A stretch of 64,000 bases of DNA from positions 5,691,501 to 5,755,500 of the forward strand of contig NZ_CP109485.1 of NCBI RefSeq assembly GCF_035918235.1. The letters are read 5' to 3'. The DNA is from Streptomyces sp. NBC_01445. Its GTDB lineage: Bacteria > Actinomycetota > Actinomycetes > Streptomycetales > Streptomycetaceae. Numbering within the stretch: the first letter of the stretch is position 1; the number at the start of each line of letters is the position of its first letter. The notes beneath the pieces were generated by a model. It was not told where the DNA came from. It searched no databases and saw only the letters and a program-made list of their open reading frames with translations. Below, one piece after another: positions 23,030-32,072 of the stretch. Both the position numbers and the translations under genes were made by a program.

Positions 23030-25138
23030 TCAGTCACGCCGGCTGCGCGCCGCTGCCACCGCGAGGACGCCGAGCCCCCACAGGGCCGCCGCGAGACCGC
23101 CGTACAGGAGCGTGTGCGAGTCGCCCGTCGTGGCCAGCTCCGAGCCGTCCACAGGCCGGTGCGGCCCGTGCGACTCCCCGGGCGGGCCCGGGCGGCCCTG
23201 CTGTCGCCTGGCCGTGATGACCGACGTGCACGGGTCGCCCTCGCCGCGCGGGCCCTTCGGGCAGTTGGTGCGCGGCACGTCCGACGTCACGGTGATCACG
23301 GTGGTCCCGCCCGTCGTGCAGGACGCCTTCACACGTTGCGAGATGACTACCTTGCCGTGGGTGGCGACGTCACCCTTCCAGACGTAGACGGACCCCCGCT
23401 TCGTGATGGTCCCGGTGGACGCGACCGGGGCCGAGCCCGCCGTCACGGGCCACTCGACGGCGGCGCCGGTGCGGTTCCTGGCCGAGAAGTCGGCGATCGT
23501 GATGGTGTTCCCGGTCTCCTCGCAGGGCGGCACGACGGGCCGCTCCGGCACGTTCGTGATGAGCAGGGCGGGCGGCGCCGGGGGCTGCGGCTTCTCGATC
23601 TCGGGGGCGGTCCCGCAGCTCGGGTCGGTGCTGCCGGCCCCGCAGTTGGAGAGCGGTGACTGCACCTCGACGCCGCCCGGCAGCCTCCCGTCGCCACGGA
23701 CCGGGTCGTGGACCTTCACCGAGTACGTGATGGTGGCGGTCTTCCCGGCCGGGATGTCGCCGGTGTAGCCGATCCTCGGCGCGGTGTACGAGACGTGGCC
23801 GAGGTCCGTGCGCACGTCGCCGTTGTACGTCGCGTCGTCGAGGTTGCCGGTCAGGTCGTCGCTGAACTCGGCGTTCGGGTAGTCGAGCGAGCTGATGTTC
23901 TTCGCCTTCACCGTGTAGGTGATGGTGTCGCCGGGGCGCACCGCCTTCGGGCTCGCCGTCCTGGTGACCTCCAGGTCGGGGACCGGGACGGACAGGGCGA
24001 GCGCCGAGGGGACGTAGGCGTCGCCCTTGGTGGTGAACGTCAGCTGGGTGGAGGTGGCGCCCGGCGGGACGGCCCCGTCGGGGAGCTCGAACTCCTTCGC
24101 GTCGATGCTCAGGTTGTTGACCGTCTTCGGAGAGACGGCGCCGTCGTCCTGGCTGATGAAGAAGTTGTTGGTGTTGCCGGTGTGAGCTTCGGTGACGTTC
24201 TTGCCGTCGACCAGGAACCGGTCGCCCGGCATGTTCCAGTCGCTCTCGTACGCGGTGACGCCCGCCCGCACCTTGCCGTCGCCCGCGCGGTGGAAGCCGC
24301 TCACGCCGATCGTGGTCGCGGGCGAGACGGGGCGCTGGAGGACATGCCCGCCGTAGACGTACACGGTGCGCCGGCCCGGGGCGTACATGGAGTTCGGCGC
24401 GTCGTACTTGTAGACGACGGTCATCGACCAGCCGGCCGCGCAGCCCTTGCCGTTGGGTGCCCAGATGCCGCCGACCGCGACGGGGACGGGCGCGCCGGTG
24501 CCGGTGACGCCGGCGAACAGGCTCGTGACGTCGGCCTCGCCCGTGTAGTAGTGCGGGCCGTCGGCGGCCGCCGGGTCCCGGACCAGGTACTCGGTGGAGA
24601 CGCTCGCCGCGGCCCTGCCGTTCACGGCGACCACGGGCAGGGCGGCGAGCGGGGCGCTCGGCGAGGGCTCCACATCGGCGCCGGAGATGTCGCACCGCGC
24701 GAGCTCCGCGCCGCTCGGGCCCTTGTACGTGCCGTCGTTGCCGCCGTAGAACAGGCGGGCGTACGCCACTTTCGCCCCCGGTGGGATCGTCACCCGGCCG
24801 GTGCTCGAGCCGTAACCGCCCGTCGTACCGGCCGTGTTGACGCGCTGCATCACGAACGCGTTGTTGCTGTCGCTGCCCCGGCCGCCGGCGGCGACCGCGC
24901 AACGGGCCGCCAGGTCGGCCGGCGCGGCCGGACAGCCCATGACGGTGTTGCCGATGGTCACGAAGTCCCCGTACAGCGCTTCGTCGTAGCGCTTGGTGAA
25001 CGGGGTGACCACGTCGGCCGAGGCGGGGGTCGCGGCGCCGAGCGCCGTCAGCGCGGTGGCCGTGGCGACGAGCGCCCCGGCGGTGCGGGTCGCGGCTGCG
25101 CGCAGCCGTCGCCCACCCGAAACTTGTCTGAGCCACAT
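23030..25138 (-). CDS. Large secreted DUF11-type surface protein with a sortase-E LAxTG anchor
   Basis: 702 residues from the ATG reading MWLRQVSGGRR. Signal peptide ends near residue 42 (ATPASAD). A long Ser/Thr/Gly-rich beta region follows, then a DUF11-type domain around 390-480 (DLEVTRTASPKAVRPGDTITYTVKAKNIS). A Pro/Gly linker leads to LATTG at 668-672, a hydrophobic segment (LLYGGLAAALWGLGVLAVAAA) and the basic tail RSRRD. LAxTG plus helix plus basic tail is the class-E sortase signal of Streptomyces, used by the long chaplins. So the protein should be covalently attached to the cell wall. No sortase gene is in the window. No ribosome site is visible: TACATT lies 7 nt before the ATG, so a leaderless mRNA is likely. 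An in-frame TTG at 25156 is the alternative start. Confidence 0.82.
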   Translation of the reverse strand: MWLRQVSGGRRLRAAATRTAGALVATATALTALGAATPASADVVTPFTKRYDEALYGDFVTIGNTVMGCPAAPADLAARCAVAAGGRGSDSNNAFVMQRVNTAGTTGGYGSSTGRVTIPPGAKVAYARLFYGGNDGTYKGPSGAELARCDISGADVEPSPSAPLAALPVVAVNGRAAASVSTEYLVRDPAAADGPHYYTGEADVTSLFAGVTGTGAPVPVAVGGIWAPNGKGCAAGWSMTVVYKYDAPNSMYAPGRRTVYVYGGHVLQRPVSPATTIGVSGFHRAGDGKVRAGVTAYESDWNMPGDRFLVDGKNVTEAHTGNTNNFFISQDDGAVSPKTVNNLSIDAKEFELPDGAVPPGATSTQLTFTTKGDAYVPSALALSVPVPDLEVTRTASPKAVRPGDTITYTVKAKNISSLDYPNAEFSDDLTGNLDDATYNGDVRTDLGHVSYTAPRIGYTGDIPAGKTATITYSVKVHDPVRGDGRLPGGVEVQSPLSNCGAGSTDPSCGTAPEIEKPQPPAPPALLITNVPERPVVPPCEETGNTITIADFSARNRTGAAVEWPVTAGSAPVASTGTITKRGSVYVWKGDVATHGKVVISQRVKASCTTGGTTVITVTSDVPRTNCPKGPRGEGDPCTSVITARRQQGRPGPPGESHGPHRPVDGSELATTGDSHTLLYGGLAAALWGLGVLAVAAARSRRD

Positions 25139-25175
25139 AAAGGGCAATGTAGGCAAAACATACGATTGCCCCCGG

Positions 25176-26123
25176 CTACGCCACGCGGCGCTCCGCGTAC
25201 TCGGTGATTTCGGTCATCGGGGGGCGTTCCTCGGTGTCCACGTCGTGCGTGCGCGGCTCGAATCCCTGTTCCCCGCGCTCGAACTGGGTGAGCACGGGAC
25301 GTACGAGGTGCCCGCGCGCGAGCCGCAGCTGTGCGGTGCGGTAGATCGCCGCCGCCATTCGCCCGAGCGCCTGCCCGTCCTGGTGCCGGTGCTTGCGCAC
25401 GCCGACGTCGACCTGCCCGAGCGCGTCCAGGCCCACCGTGTGCAGCGCGTCGACGAGGAGGCCCAGCTCAACCCCGTAACCGACCGGGAACGGCAGGCGC
25501 TCGAGGAGCGACCGGCGGGCCGCGTACTCGCCGCCGAGCGGCTGCACGAACCCCGCAAGGAGCGGCCAGTGCAGATTCAGGAGCGGGCGCGCCACCAGCT
25601 CCGTGACCCGGCCGCCCTGACCCGCGGCGGACCCGAGCGGACGGTCGTACATCGCCTTCACGAAGTCCACGCCGGGATCCGTGAGCAGCGGGCCCACGAT
25701 CCCCGAGACGAAGTCCGCGGAGAACTCCTTCAGGTCCGCGTCCACGAAACAGACGATGTCGCCGCTGGTGACGAGCAGCGAGCGCCACAGCACCTCGCCC
25801 TTGCCGGGCACGGCCGGGATCCTCGGCAGGATCGTGTCCCGGTGCACGACCCGCGCCCCGGCGGCCCGCGCGACCTCGGCCGTGCGGTCCGTCGAACCCG
25901 AGTCGATCACCACCAGCTCGTCGACCAGGGGCACCCGCTCCGTCATCAGGGCGCGCCGGATCTCGGCGACGATCTCGCCGACTGTCTCCTCCTCGTTCAG
26001 CGCGGGCAGCACCACGCTCACCGAGGTGCCCGCGGCGCGCTTCGCGGCGATCAGCTGAGGGAGCGGGCGGTCGGTCACCGACCAGGAACGCCTGCTCAGC
26101 CAGCGCTCTACTTCTTCCAGCAC
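25176..26123 (-). CDS. gpgS: Glucosyl-3-phosphoglycerate synthase (GT81)
   Basis: 315 residues. GT-A fold: SVVLPALNEEETVGEIVAEI near 35-55, VVIDSGSTDRTAEVA, the acceptor-site PGKGEVLWRSL, the metal-binding DxD as CFVDADL (Asp128, Asp130), and GGEYAARRSLLERLPFPVGYGVELGLLVDAL. Reaction: NDP-glucose plus 3-phosphoglycerate to glucosyl-3-phosphoglycerate, the precursor of glucosylglycerate and, in mycobacteria, of methylglucose polysaccharide. Position beside otsA/otsB fits compatible-solute synthesis. The dedicated phosphatase (GpgP) is not nearby. Confidence 0.9.
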   Translation of the reverse strand: MLEEVERWLSRRSWSVTDRPLPQLIAAKRAAGTSVSVVLPALNEEETVGEIVAEIRRALMTERVPLVDELVVIDSGSTDRTAEVARAAGARVVHRDTILPRIPAVPGKGEVLWRSLLVTSGDIVCFVDADLKEFSADFVSGIVGPLLTDPGVDFVKAMYDRPLGSAAGQGGRVTELVARPLLNLHWPLLAGFVQPLGGEYAARRSLLERLPFPVGYGVELGLLVDALHTVGLDALGQVDVGVRKHRHQDGQALGRMAAAIYRTAQLRLARGHLVRPVLTQFERGEQGFEPRTHDVDTEERPPMTEITEYAERRVA

Positions 26124-26140
26124 AGTGCGCGGCTCCTCAC

Positions 26141-26172
26141 CTGTCGGATCACTGTCGGATCACTGTCGGATC
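26141..26172. repeat. Three 11-bp tandem repeats upstream of gpgS
   Basis: CTGTCGGATCA repeats at 26141-26151 and 26152-26162, with a third copy from 26163 (last base changed). Right after it, TCGGTTCT occurs twice in 9-bp register. The array is 18-50 bp upstream of the gpgS start, on the template of its leader or promoter. Eleven-base spacing is one helical turn, so stacked protein binding is conceivable; slippage is the plain alternative. Confidence 0.6.
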
Positions 26173-26314
26173 TCTCGGTTCTATCGGTTCTGCCGAACCC
26201 GCTGGGTCACGCACTGTGATCCATCTCGCGGTTCGGACGACTATCTCAAGCGTCCAGGCCTTCGGTTACAGTCTTGAACAACGCCGGTGACCATCGCATG
26301 TCGGGGTCGCCGCC

Positions 26315-26334
26315 GCGCTTGAGTGATCAAGCGC
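26315..26334 (+). other. Stem-loop just upstream of the SAM riboswitch
   Basis: GCGCTTGA-GTGA-TCAAGCGC, perfect 8-bp arms with a 4-nt loop, 21 nt before the riboswitch P1 stem. It may be an operator (the palindrome centre TTGAGTGATCAA) or part of the folded leader. No family is recognised. Confidence 0.45.
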
Positions 26335-26355
26335 CAGCTCAACAACCGAATAGCG

Positions 26356-26483
26356 CTCATCCAGAGGGACAGAGGGATACGGCCCGTTGAAGTCCCGGCA
26401 ACCCTCCCGCCGACCTTGCCGAGGTCCAGGTGGGGAAGGTGCCAATTCCGTCTCGTGGCGAGATGCGCCGCGAGGAAGATGAG
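26356..26483 (+). promoter_or_regulatory. SAM-I (S-box) riboswitch
   Basis: Conserved S-box landmarks in order: P1 5' arm CTCATC (26356-26361) followed by CAGAG; GGCCCGTTGAAGTCCCGGCAACC (kink-turn/J region, from 26381); AAGGTGCCAATTCC (26436-26449); P4 stem CTCGTGGCG/CGCCGCGAG (26452-26460 with 26466-26474, loop AGATG); and closing GAAGATGAG pairing P1 (26478-26483). It ends 19 nt before the ATG of the threonine-synthase-like gene, so regulation is probably translational. There is no intrinsic terminator between aptamer and gene. Confidence 0.93.
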
Positions 26484-26502
26484 GAGAAAGGGCCTCGCCA
26501 TC

Positions 26503-27789
26503 ATGGCTGCGCAGACTGTCGCCACCACCACTTCCGTTGATCTCGGACCCGCCTCGGCGCTTTCCTGCCGCGAGTGCGGCACCAGCTTCCCGCTCGGACC
26601 GATCTTCGCCTGTGCCGAGTGTTTCGGGCCGCTCGAAGTCTCCTACGACCTGCCGACGGGCGACCCCGAGTCGCTGCGCAAGGAGATCGAGGCCGGACCC
26701 GCCAACATCTGGCGCTACGCCCCTCTCCTGCCCGTCCCGGCCGACGTCGCCGAGAAGCCGAACCTGAACCCCGGCTGGACCAAGCTCGTCAAGGCGGACA
26801 ACCTCGCCCGTGAACTCGGCGTCGAGCAGGGCAAGTTGTTCGTCAAGGACGACTCCGGCAACCCCACGCACTCCTTCAAGGACCGCGTCGTCGCCCAGGC
26901 CATCGAGGCCGCCCGCGCCTTCGGCTTCACCACCCTGTCCTGCTCCTCCACCGGCAACCTCGCCGGCGCCGTCGGCGCCGCCGCGGCCCGCGCCGGCTTC
27001 CGCTCCTGCGTGTTCATCCCGCACGACCTGGAGCAGGGCAAGGTCGTCATGGCCGCGGTCTACGGCGGCGAACTCGTCGGCATCGAGGGCAACTACGACG
27101 ACGTCAACCGCTTCTGCTCCGAGCTCATCGGCGACCCGCTCGGCGAGGGCTGGGGCTTCGTCAACGTCAACCTGCGCCCGTACTACGGCGAGGGTTCCAA
27201 GACCCTGGCGTACGAGATCTGCGAGCAGCTCGGCTGGCGGCTCCCGGACCAGCTGGTCATCCCGATCGCGTCCGGCTCCCAGTTCACGAAGATCGACAAG
27301 GGTCTCCAGGAGCTGATCAAGCTCGGCCTCGTCGAGGACAAGCCGTACAAGCTCTTCGGCGCCCAGGCCGAGGGCTGCTCGCCGGTCTCCGTCGCCTACA
27401 AGGGCGGTCACGACGTCGTGCGGCCCCAGAAGCCGAACACGATCGCCAAGTCGCTCGCCATCGGCAACCCGGCCGACGGCCCGTACGTCCTCGACATCGC
27501 CCGCCGCACCGGCGGCGCCGTGGAGGACGTCAACGACGAGCAGGTCGTCGAGGCGATCAAGCTCCTCGCACAGACCGAGGGCATCTTCGCGGAGACCGCG
27601 GGCGGTGTGACGGTCGGCGTGACGAAGAAGCTGATCGAGGCCGGCCTGATCGACCCGGCGCTCACCACCGTCGTCCTCAACACCGGCGACGGCCTCAAGA
27701 CCCTCGACGCGGTCGCCGAGACGTCCCAGGCGACCGCCACCATCCGCCCGAGCCTGGACGCGTTCCGCGACGCGGGCCTCGCCCACTGA
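26503..27789 (+). CDS. thrC: Threonine-synthase-family PLP enzyme, possibly an O-phosphohomoserine-dependent homocysteine synthase
   Basis: 428 residues from the ATG reading MAAQTVATTT. An N-terminal zinc-ribbon-like pair CxxC (Cys22/25 and Cys37/40) precedes the fold-type II PLP domain, with the Schiff-base Lys126 in NPTHSFKDRVV, the SSTGNLAGAVGAAAA phosphate/PLP loop, and a C-terminal GGVTVGVTKKLIE. Annotated by family as threonine synthase (O-phosphohomoserine to threonine). However, it is preceded by a SAM riboswitch and followed, after 59 nt, by a CysO-like sulfur carrier. Streptomyces usually has another thrC in a hom-thrC-thrB cluster. Context therefore suggests sulfhydrylation of O-phosphohomoserine by CysO-thiocarboxylate. 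I recall a recent Streptomyces report along these lines (metM/metO) but cannot verify it here. Confidence 0.85.
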   Translation: MAAQTVATTTSVDLGPASALSCRECGTSFPLGPIFACAECFGPLEVSYDLPTGDPESLRKEIEAGPANIWRYAPLLPVPADVAEKPNLNPGWTKLVKADNLARELGVEQGKLFVKDDSGNPTHSFKDRVVAQAIEAARAFGFTTLSCSSTGNLAGAVGAAAARAGFRSCVFIPHDLEQGKVVMAAVYGGELVGIEGNYDDVNRFCSELIGDPLGEGWGFVNVNLRPYYGEGSKTLAYEICEQLGWRLPDQLVIPIASGSQFTKIDKGLQELIKLGLVEDKPYKLFGAQAEGCSPVSVAYKGGHDVVRPQKPNTIAKSLAIGNPADGPYVLDIARRTGGAVEDVNDEQVVEAIKLLAQTEGIFAETAGGVTVGVTKKLIEAGLIDPALTTVVLNTGDGLKTLDAVAETSQATATIRPSLDAFRDAGLAH

Positions 27790-27848
27790 AGACCCCGCGA
27801 AGACCCGCGAACCCTCGCGACACCCGCACGGAAAGGCTGCAGCCCGAC

Positions 27849-28124
27849 ATGAGCGTCAACGTCCGCATCCCCACCATCCTGCGCACCTACACCGGCGGCA
27901 AGGCCGAGGTCGCCGCCGAGGGCGCCACCCTCTCCGAGGTCATCGCCGACCTGGAGAAGAACCACACGGGCATCGCGGCCCGCGTCCTGGACGACCAGGG
28001 CAAGCTGCGCCGCTTCGTCAACGTGTACGTCAACGACGACGACGTGCGCTTCGAGCAGGGCCTCGAGACGGCGACGCCGGCGGGCGCGGGCGTCTCGATC
28101 ATCCCGGCCGTCGCCGGAGGCTGA
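27849..28124 (+). CDS. cysO: CysO-like sulfur-carrier protein (ThiS/MoaD fold)
   Basis: 91 residues with the ubiquitin-like fold and the obligatory C-terminal Gly-Gly (PAVAGG), which is adenylated and converted to a thiocarboxylate by a MoeB-type enzyme. The sequence closely follows mycobacterial CysO: VRIPTILRTYTGGKAEV, LRRFVNVYVNDDDVRFEQGLETATPAG. CysO feeds sulfide to CysM for cysteine made from O-phosphoserine. Here no cysM or mec is adjacent; instead it forms an operon with the threonine-synthase-like gene under one SAM riboswitch, so it may supply that enzyme. A hairpin terminator follows at 28185. Confidence 0.9.
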   Translation: MSVNVRIPTILRTYTGGKAEVAAEGATLSEVIADLEKNHTGIAARVLDDQGKLRRFVNVYVNDDDVRFEQGLETATPAGAGVSIIPAVAGG

Positions 28125-28184
28125 CCGTCGAGCACAGTGCCGGCGGCTGATCGCCCGGCCCGACGAGGCCACACAGAGTTACCT

Positions 28185-28223
28185 GAATTGCCCCCTCCGC
28201 GAGAGAAGCGGAGGGGGCAATTC
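28185..28223 (+). terminator. Terminator of the thrC-cysO operon
   Basis: Sixteen-base perfect arms GAATTGCCCCCTCCGC / its complement, loop GAGAGAA, 60 nt after the cysO stop. Confidence 0.92.
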
Positions 28224-28575
28224 TGCAGGGTTGAGCGCGGTAGAGTTGGGAACCGCGCTTCGCGCTTGTGCCGAGCGCATATACGAAGTCGGCCCCGGTC
28301 CGACAAGAAGCAGCCAAAGTGCCCAGCCCTTATCGGGTGTTCGTGGCATTTGTCGGGCCCGAGTTGCCCCGGAATCCAATGGCTCCGCCGCTTTTTACCG
28401 CTCTGCCGTGCCCAGATTTCTCGTCCGATTGACCTGTTGCAGACGGCAGTTGGGCAGATACATTCAGCCGCGGTCGACGCGTTCCGGCGCACACCCCCAA
28501 CCAATGGGGGGTGAGGTCTGACCCGGGTCCGCGAAGTGCGGGCCTGTGCAAGGGCCAGTAATAGGGGAGTTAGTC
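28224..28575. other. 352-bp region upstream of the cold-shock gene
   Basis: No gene seen. It is less GC-rich than its surroundings. It contains a candidate promoter at 28437-28464 and, if that is used, a leader of about 105 nt for the cold-shock mRNA, which is typical of cspA-type genes. Short open frames here lack Streptomyces codon bias. Confidence 0.55.
28437..28464 (+). promoter_or_regulatory. Candidate sigma-70-type promoter of the cold-shock gene
   Basis: TTGCAG (28437-28442), 16-bp spacer, TACATT (28459-28464). Good -35 and -10 for a housekeeping HrdB promoter. The start of transcription would be near 28471. Confidence 0.45.
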
Positions 28576-28779
28576 ATGGCTCAGGGCACCGTCAAGTGGT
28601 TCAACGCGGAGAAGGGGTACGGCTTCATCGCGGTCGACGGTGGTGCGGATGTATTCGTCCACTACAGCGCCATCCAGATGGACGGATACCGCACCCTTGA
28701 AGAGGGTCAGCGAGTCGAATTCGAGATCTCGCAGGGCCAGAAGGGTCCGCAGGCGGACATGGTCAAGCTCGCCGTCTGA
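28576..28779 (+). CDS. Cold-shock-domain protein (CspA family)
   Basis: 67 residues, the size of Streptomyces SC7.0-type cold-shock proteins. RNP1 KGYGFIAV and RNP2 VFVHYSAI frame the five-stranded OB fold; [17 protein letters not shown] is diagnostic. GGGGAG lies 7 nt before the ATG. A single-stranded RNA/DNA-binding RNA chaperone, usually abundant and not strictly cold-induced in Streptomyces. A perfect hairpin terminator follows. Confidence 0.95.
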   Translation: MAQGTVKWFNAEKGYGFIAVDGGADVFVHYSAIQMDGYRTLEEGQRVEFEISQGQKGPQADMVKLAV

Positions 28780-28812
28780 TCTCGGCGCGATCGGCCACCG
28801 ACACACTCACGC

Positions 28813-28850
28813 CGAGAGGCCCGTATCCCGCGAGGGGTACGGGCCTCTCG
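28813..28850 (+). terminator. Terminator after the cold-shock gene
   Basis: A 17-bp stem (CGAGAGGCCCGTA... with one T-G pair) capped by a GCGA tetraloop, 34 nt after the stop codon. Confidence 0.92.
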
Positions 28851-28908
28851 TGCGTGTGCGGGCGGCCCGCGCGCGCCGCCCGCGGCGACCGCGCGTCTGC
28901 CGGAGGCG

Positions 28909-28952
28909 CTTGCACTCTCCTAGGTCGAGTGCTAATCATTGCGTTAGCACTC
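28909..28952 (+). promoter_or_regulatory. CIRCE (HrcA operator) plus an extra half-site at the groEL2 promoter
   Basis: GAGTGCTAA at 28927-28935 is a perfect CIRCE right arm. The left arm 9 bp before it is degenerate (CTTGCACTC, two mismatches to TTAGCACTC). A perfect left-type arm TTAGCACTC occurs again 8 bp downstream at 28944-28952. TTGCAC (28910-28915), a 17-bp spacer and TAATCA (28933-28938) give a good promoter overlapped by the operator. HrcA repression released on heat shock is known for Streptomyces groEL genes. Confidence 0.9.
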
Positions 28953-28990
28953 TGAAGGTGAGAGTGACAGAACTTGGATCGGGTCGGTGA

Positions 28991-30724
<1,734 letters not shown>

Positions 30725-30748
30725 GCCTGACGGTTCAGCCTGTCCTTT

Positions 30749-30789
30749 CCGAGGGCGGCACTCCTCTTCACGAGGGGTGCCGCCCTCGG
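30749..30789 (+). terminator. groEL2 terminator
   Basis: An 18-bp near-perfect stem (CCGAGGGCGGCACTCCTC and partner) with a 4-5 nt loop, 25 nt after the groEL2 stop. Confidence 0.92.
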
Positions 30790-30878
30790 GCGTTCCCCGG
30801 TCGGTTTTCCTTGTCCGCCCGGTGATCACGGGTTAAGGTCCCCGGGCATATGTCAGGGGATCGGGGCGGGTGGGGGAC

Positions 30879-31589
30879 ATGACCGACAGTGACGACGTGC
30901 CCAAGAAGGGCATGAACGCGTGGGGACAGGCGATATCGGCCGTGGCGCTGGTGGCCGCGCTCGCCATCGGGTTCTGGGCGATCGCGAAGACGGACGCCGA
31001 GAGCAGCGCTGAGCCGAAGCCGGCGACCTGCTCGGGCGGGGAGGCCGAGAAGGGCGCGAAGGCCGGTGAGGCGGCGGGGCAGGTCTCCGGCGCCCAACTG
31101 TGCGGAGTACTCAACCGGCGGGACCTCGCCGAACTGCTCGGCACACCGACGGAGATCGCGAAGTCCGCGTCGGGCAGCGCGAGTTCGATCAAGACGGCCG
31201 GTGGACGCGAGATCTCCACGCCCTCGGCGCGGGTCGAGTTCGAGACGTACACCGTGACGCTGGAGGGCACCTACGACGGCCATCCGGTCGCCGACACCGC
31301 CGGCCTCTTCGGGGACACGCAGAAGCGGCGGACGTTCCTGGGCCACCGGGCGGTCCTCTACTCGGACCGCACCATCAGCATCAGGTTCCGCCTCGACGGC
31401 AGCGACTCGAGCAGCGCTCCCGGGGTCCCGGCCCGTGTTCTGTCCGTGGCGCAGGACGCGAAGGACAAGGGGGGCTCCTTCGAGCTGTCGCTGTGGCGCT
31501 CGGACGGCGCGGTGCCGGACGACACGATGCTGTTCCAGGTCGCCGAGAAGGTGCTGCCGAGGATCCCGGGGTGGGCGGCCGCCGAGTGA
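30879..31589 (+). CDS. DUF6215-type membrane-anchored protein
   Basis: 236 residues from the ATG reading MTDSDDVPKKG; a GTG 9 nt upstream is possible. One N-terminal membrane helix (AISAVALVAALAIGFWAIAK, about 17-36), then an extracytoplasmic domain with two Cys (ATCSGG; QLCGVL) and LNRRDLAELLGTPTE. This matches the Streptomyces-specific DUF6215 pattern. It has no enzymatic motif and an unknown role, probably cell-envelope. It follows groEL2 but is separated by the terminator. Confidence 0.75.
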   Translation: MTDSDDVPKKGMNAWGQAISAVALVAALAIGFWAIAKTDAESSAEPKPATCSGGEAEKGAKAGEAAGQVSGAQLCGVLNRRDLAELLGTPTEIAKSASGSASSIKTAGGREISTPSARVEFETYTVTLEGTYDGHPVADTAGLFGDTQKRRTFLGHRAVLYSDRTISIRFRLDGSDSSSAPGVPARVLSVAQDAKDKGGSFELSLWRSDGAVPDDTMLFQVAEKVLPRIPGWAAAE

Positions 31590-31611
31590 CGGCCCGCGCA
31601 CGGTGAGCTTC

Positions 31612-31668
31612 GGTCGGTGCAGGTCGGTGCAGGTCGGTGCAGGTCGGTGCAGGTCGGTGCAGGTCGGC
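31612..31668. repeat. 10-bp tandem repeat, five copies plus a partial
   Basis: GGTCGGTGCA is repeated five times from 31612 to 31661 without a change, then decays (GGTCGGCG). Located just after the DUF6215 gene. The 10-bp period is close to one DNA turn. Copy number probably varies between strains. Confidence 0.92.
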
Positions 31669-31716
31669 GTGTGCGTGCCAGGCCCCGCGACCGGGACACG
31701 ATCCGACTGACAGGCC

Positions 31717-32013
31717 CTAGAAGTGCGGGACCGGCGATTCCTCGTAGCTGGTCCAGGCTTCGCGGCCGGCCTGGACCGCGCTCTGGGCGGCGGTCTGCGC
31801 CTGGTGGAGGGTCCGGGAGGCCATCTCGCCGGGTGGCACCTCCCAGCTGCTGGTCCAGGTACGGCCCGCGCGGACCAGTTCGAACACGAGCAGGCCGACA
31901 CCGGCCGCTCCGATCAGCATCCCGGCGCCGGTCAGCGCGGCGCCGGTGGTCAGCCGCCCCTGATCGGGACGGAACTCGGTCCAGGAGATCTTCGAGAACG
32001 TGCTCTCAGCCAT
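31717..32013 (-). CDS. Small hypothetical membrane protein
   Basis: 98 residues from the ATG reading MAESTFSKISW. One clear hydrophobic segment (LTTGAALTGAGMLIGAAGVGLLVFELV, about 21-47), then an amphipathic Gln/Ala-rich part (RTLHQAQTAAQSAVQAGREAW). I do not recognise the family; it looks Streptomyces-specific. Likely expressed with the lipoprotein gene upstream on the same strand, 59 nt away. Confidence 0.7.
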   Translation of the reverse strand: MAESTFSKISWTEFRPDQGRLTTGAALTGAGMLIGAAGVGLLVFELVRAGRTWTSSWEVPPGEMASRTLHQAQTAAQSAVQAGREAWTSYEESPVPHF

Positions 32014-32072
32014 GAATTCAGGATGCGGGACGGCGGGGCGGGTCGCATGCGGAGAGAGTGTCCGCAGGCCGA

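Noticed and set aside
23370..25136. A 588-residue open frame inside the LAxTG surface-protein gene, same strand
   Set aside because: Arg/Gly/Pro-rich composition with no domain; it is an alternate-frame shadow of the real gene, which has a signal peptide and LAxTG signal.
26503..27789. Plain housekeeping threonine synthase
   Set aside because: Kept as the family name, but the SAM riboswitch and CysO partner argue against it being the main threonine enzyme; flagged as a finding instead.
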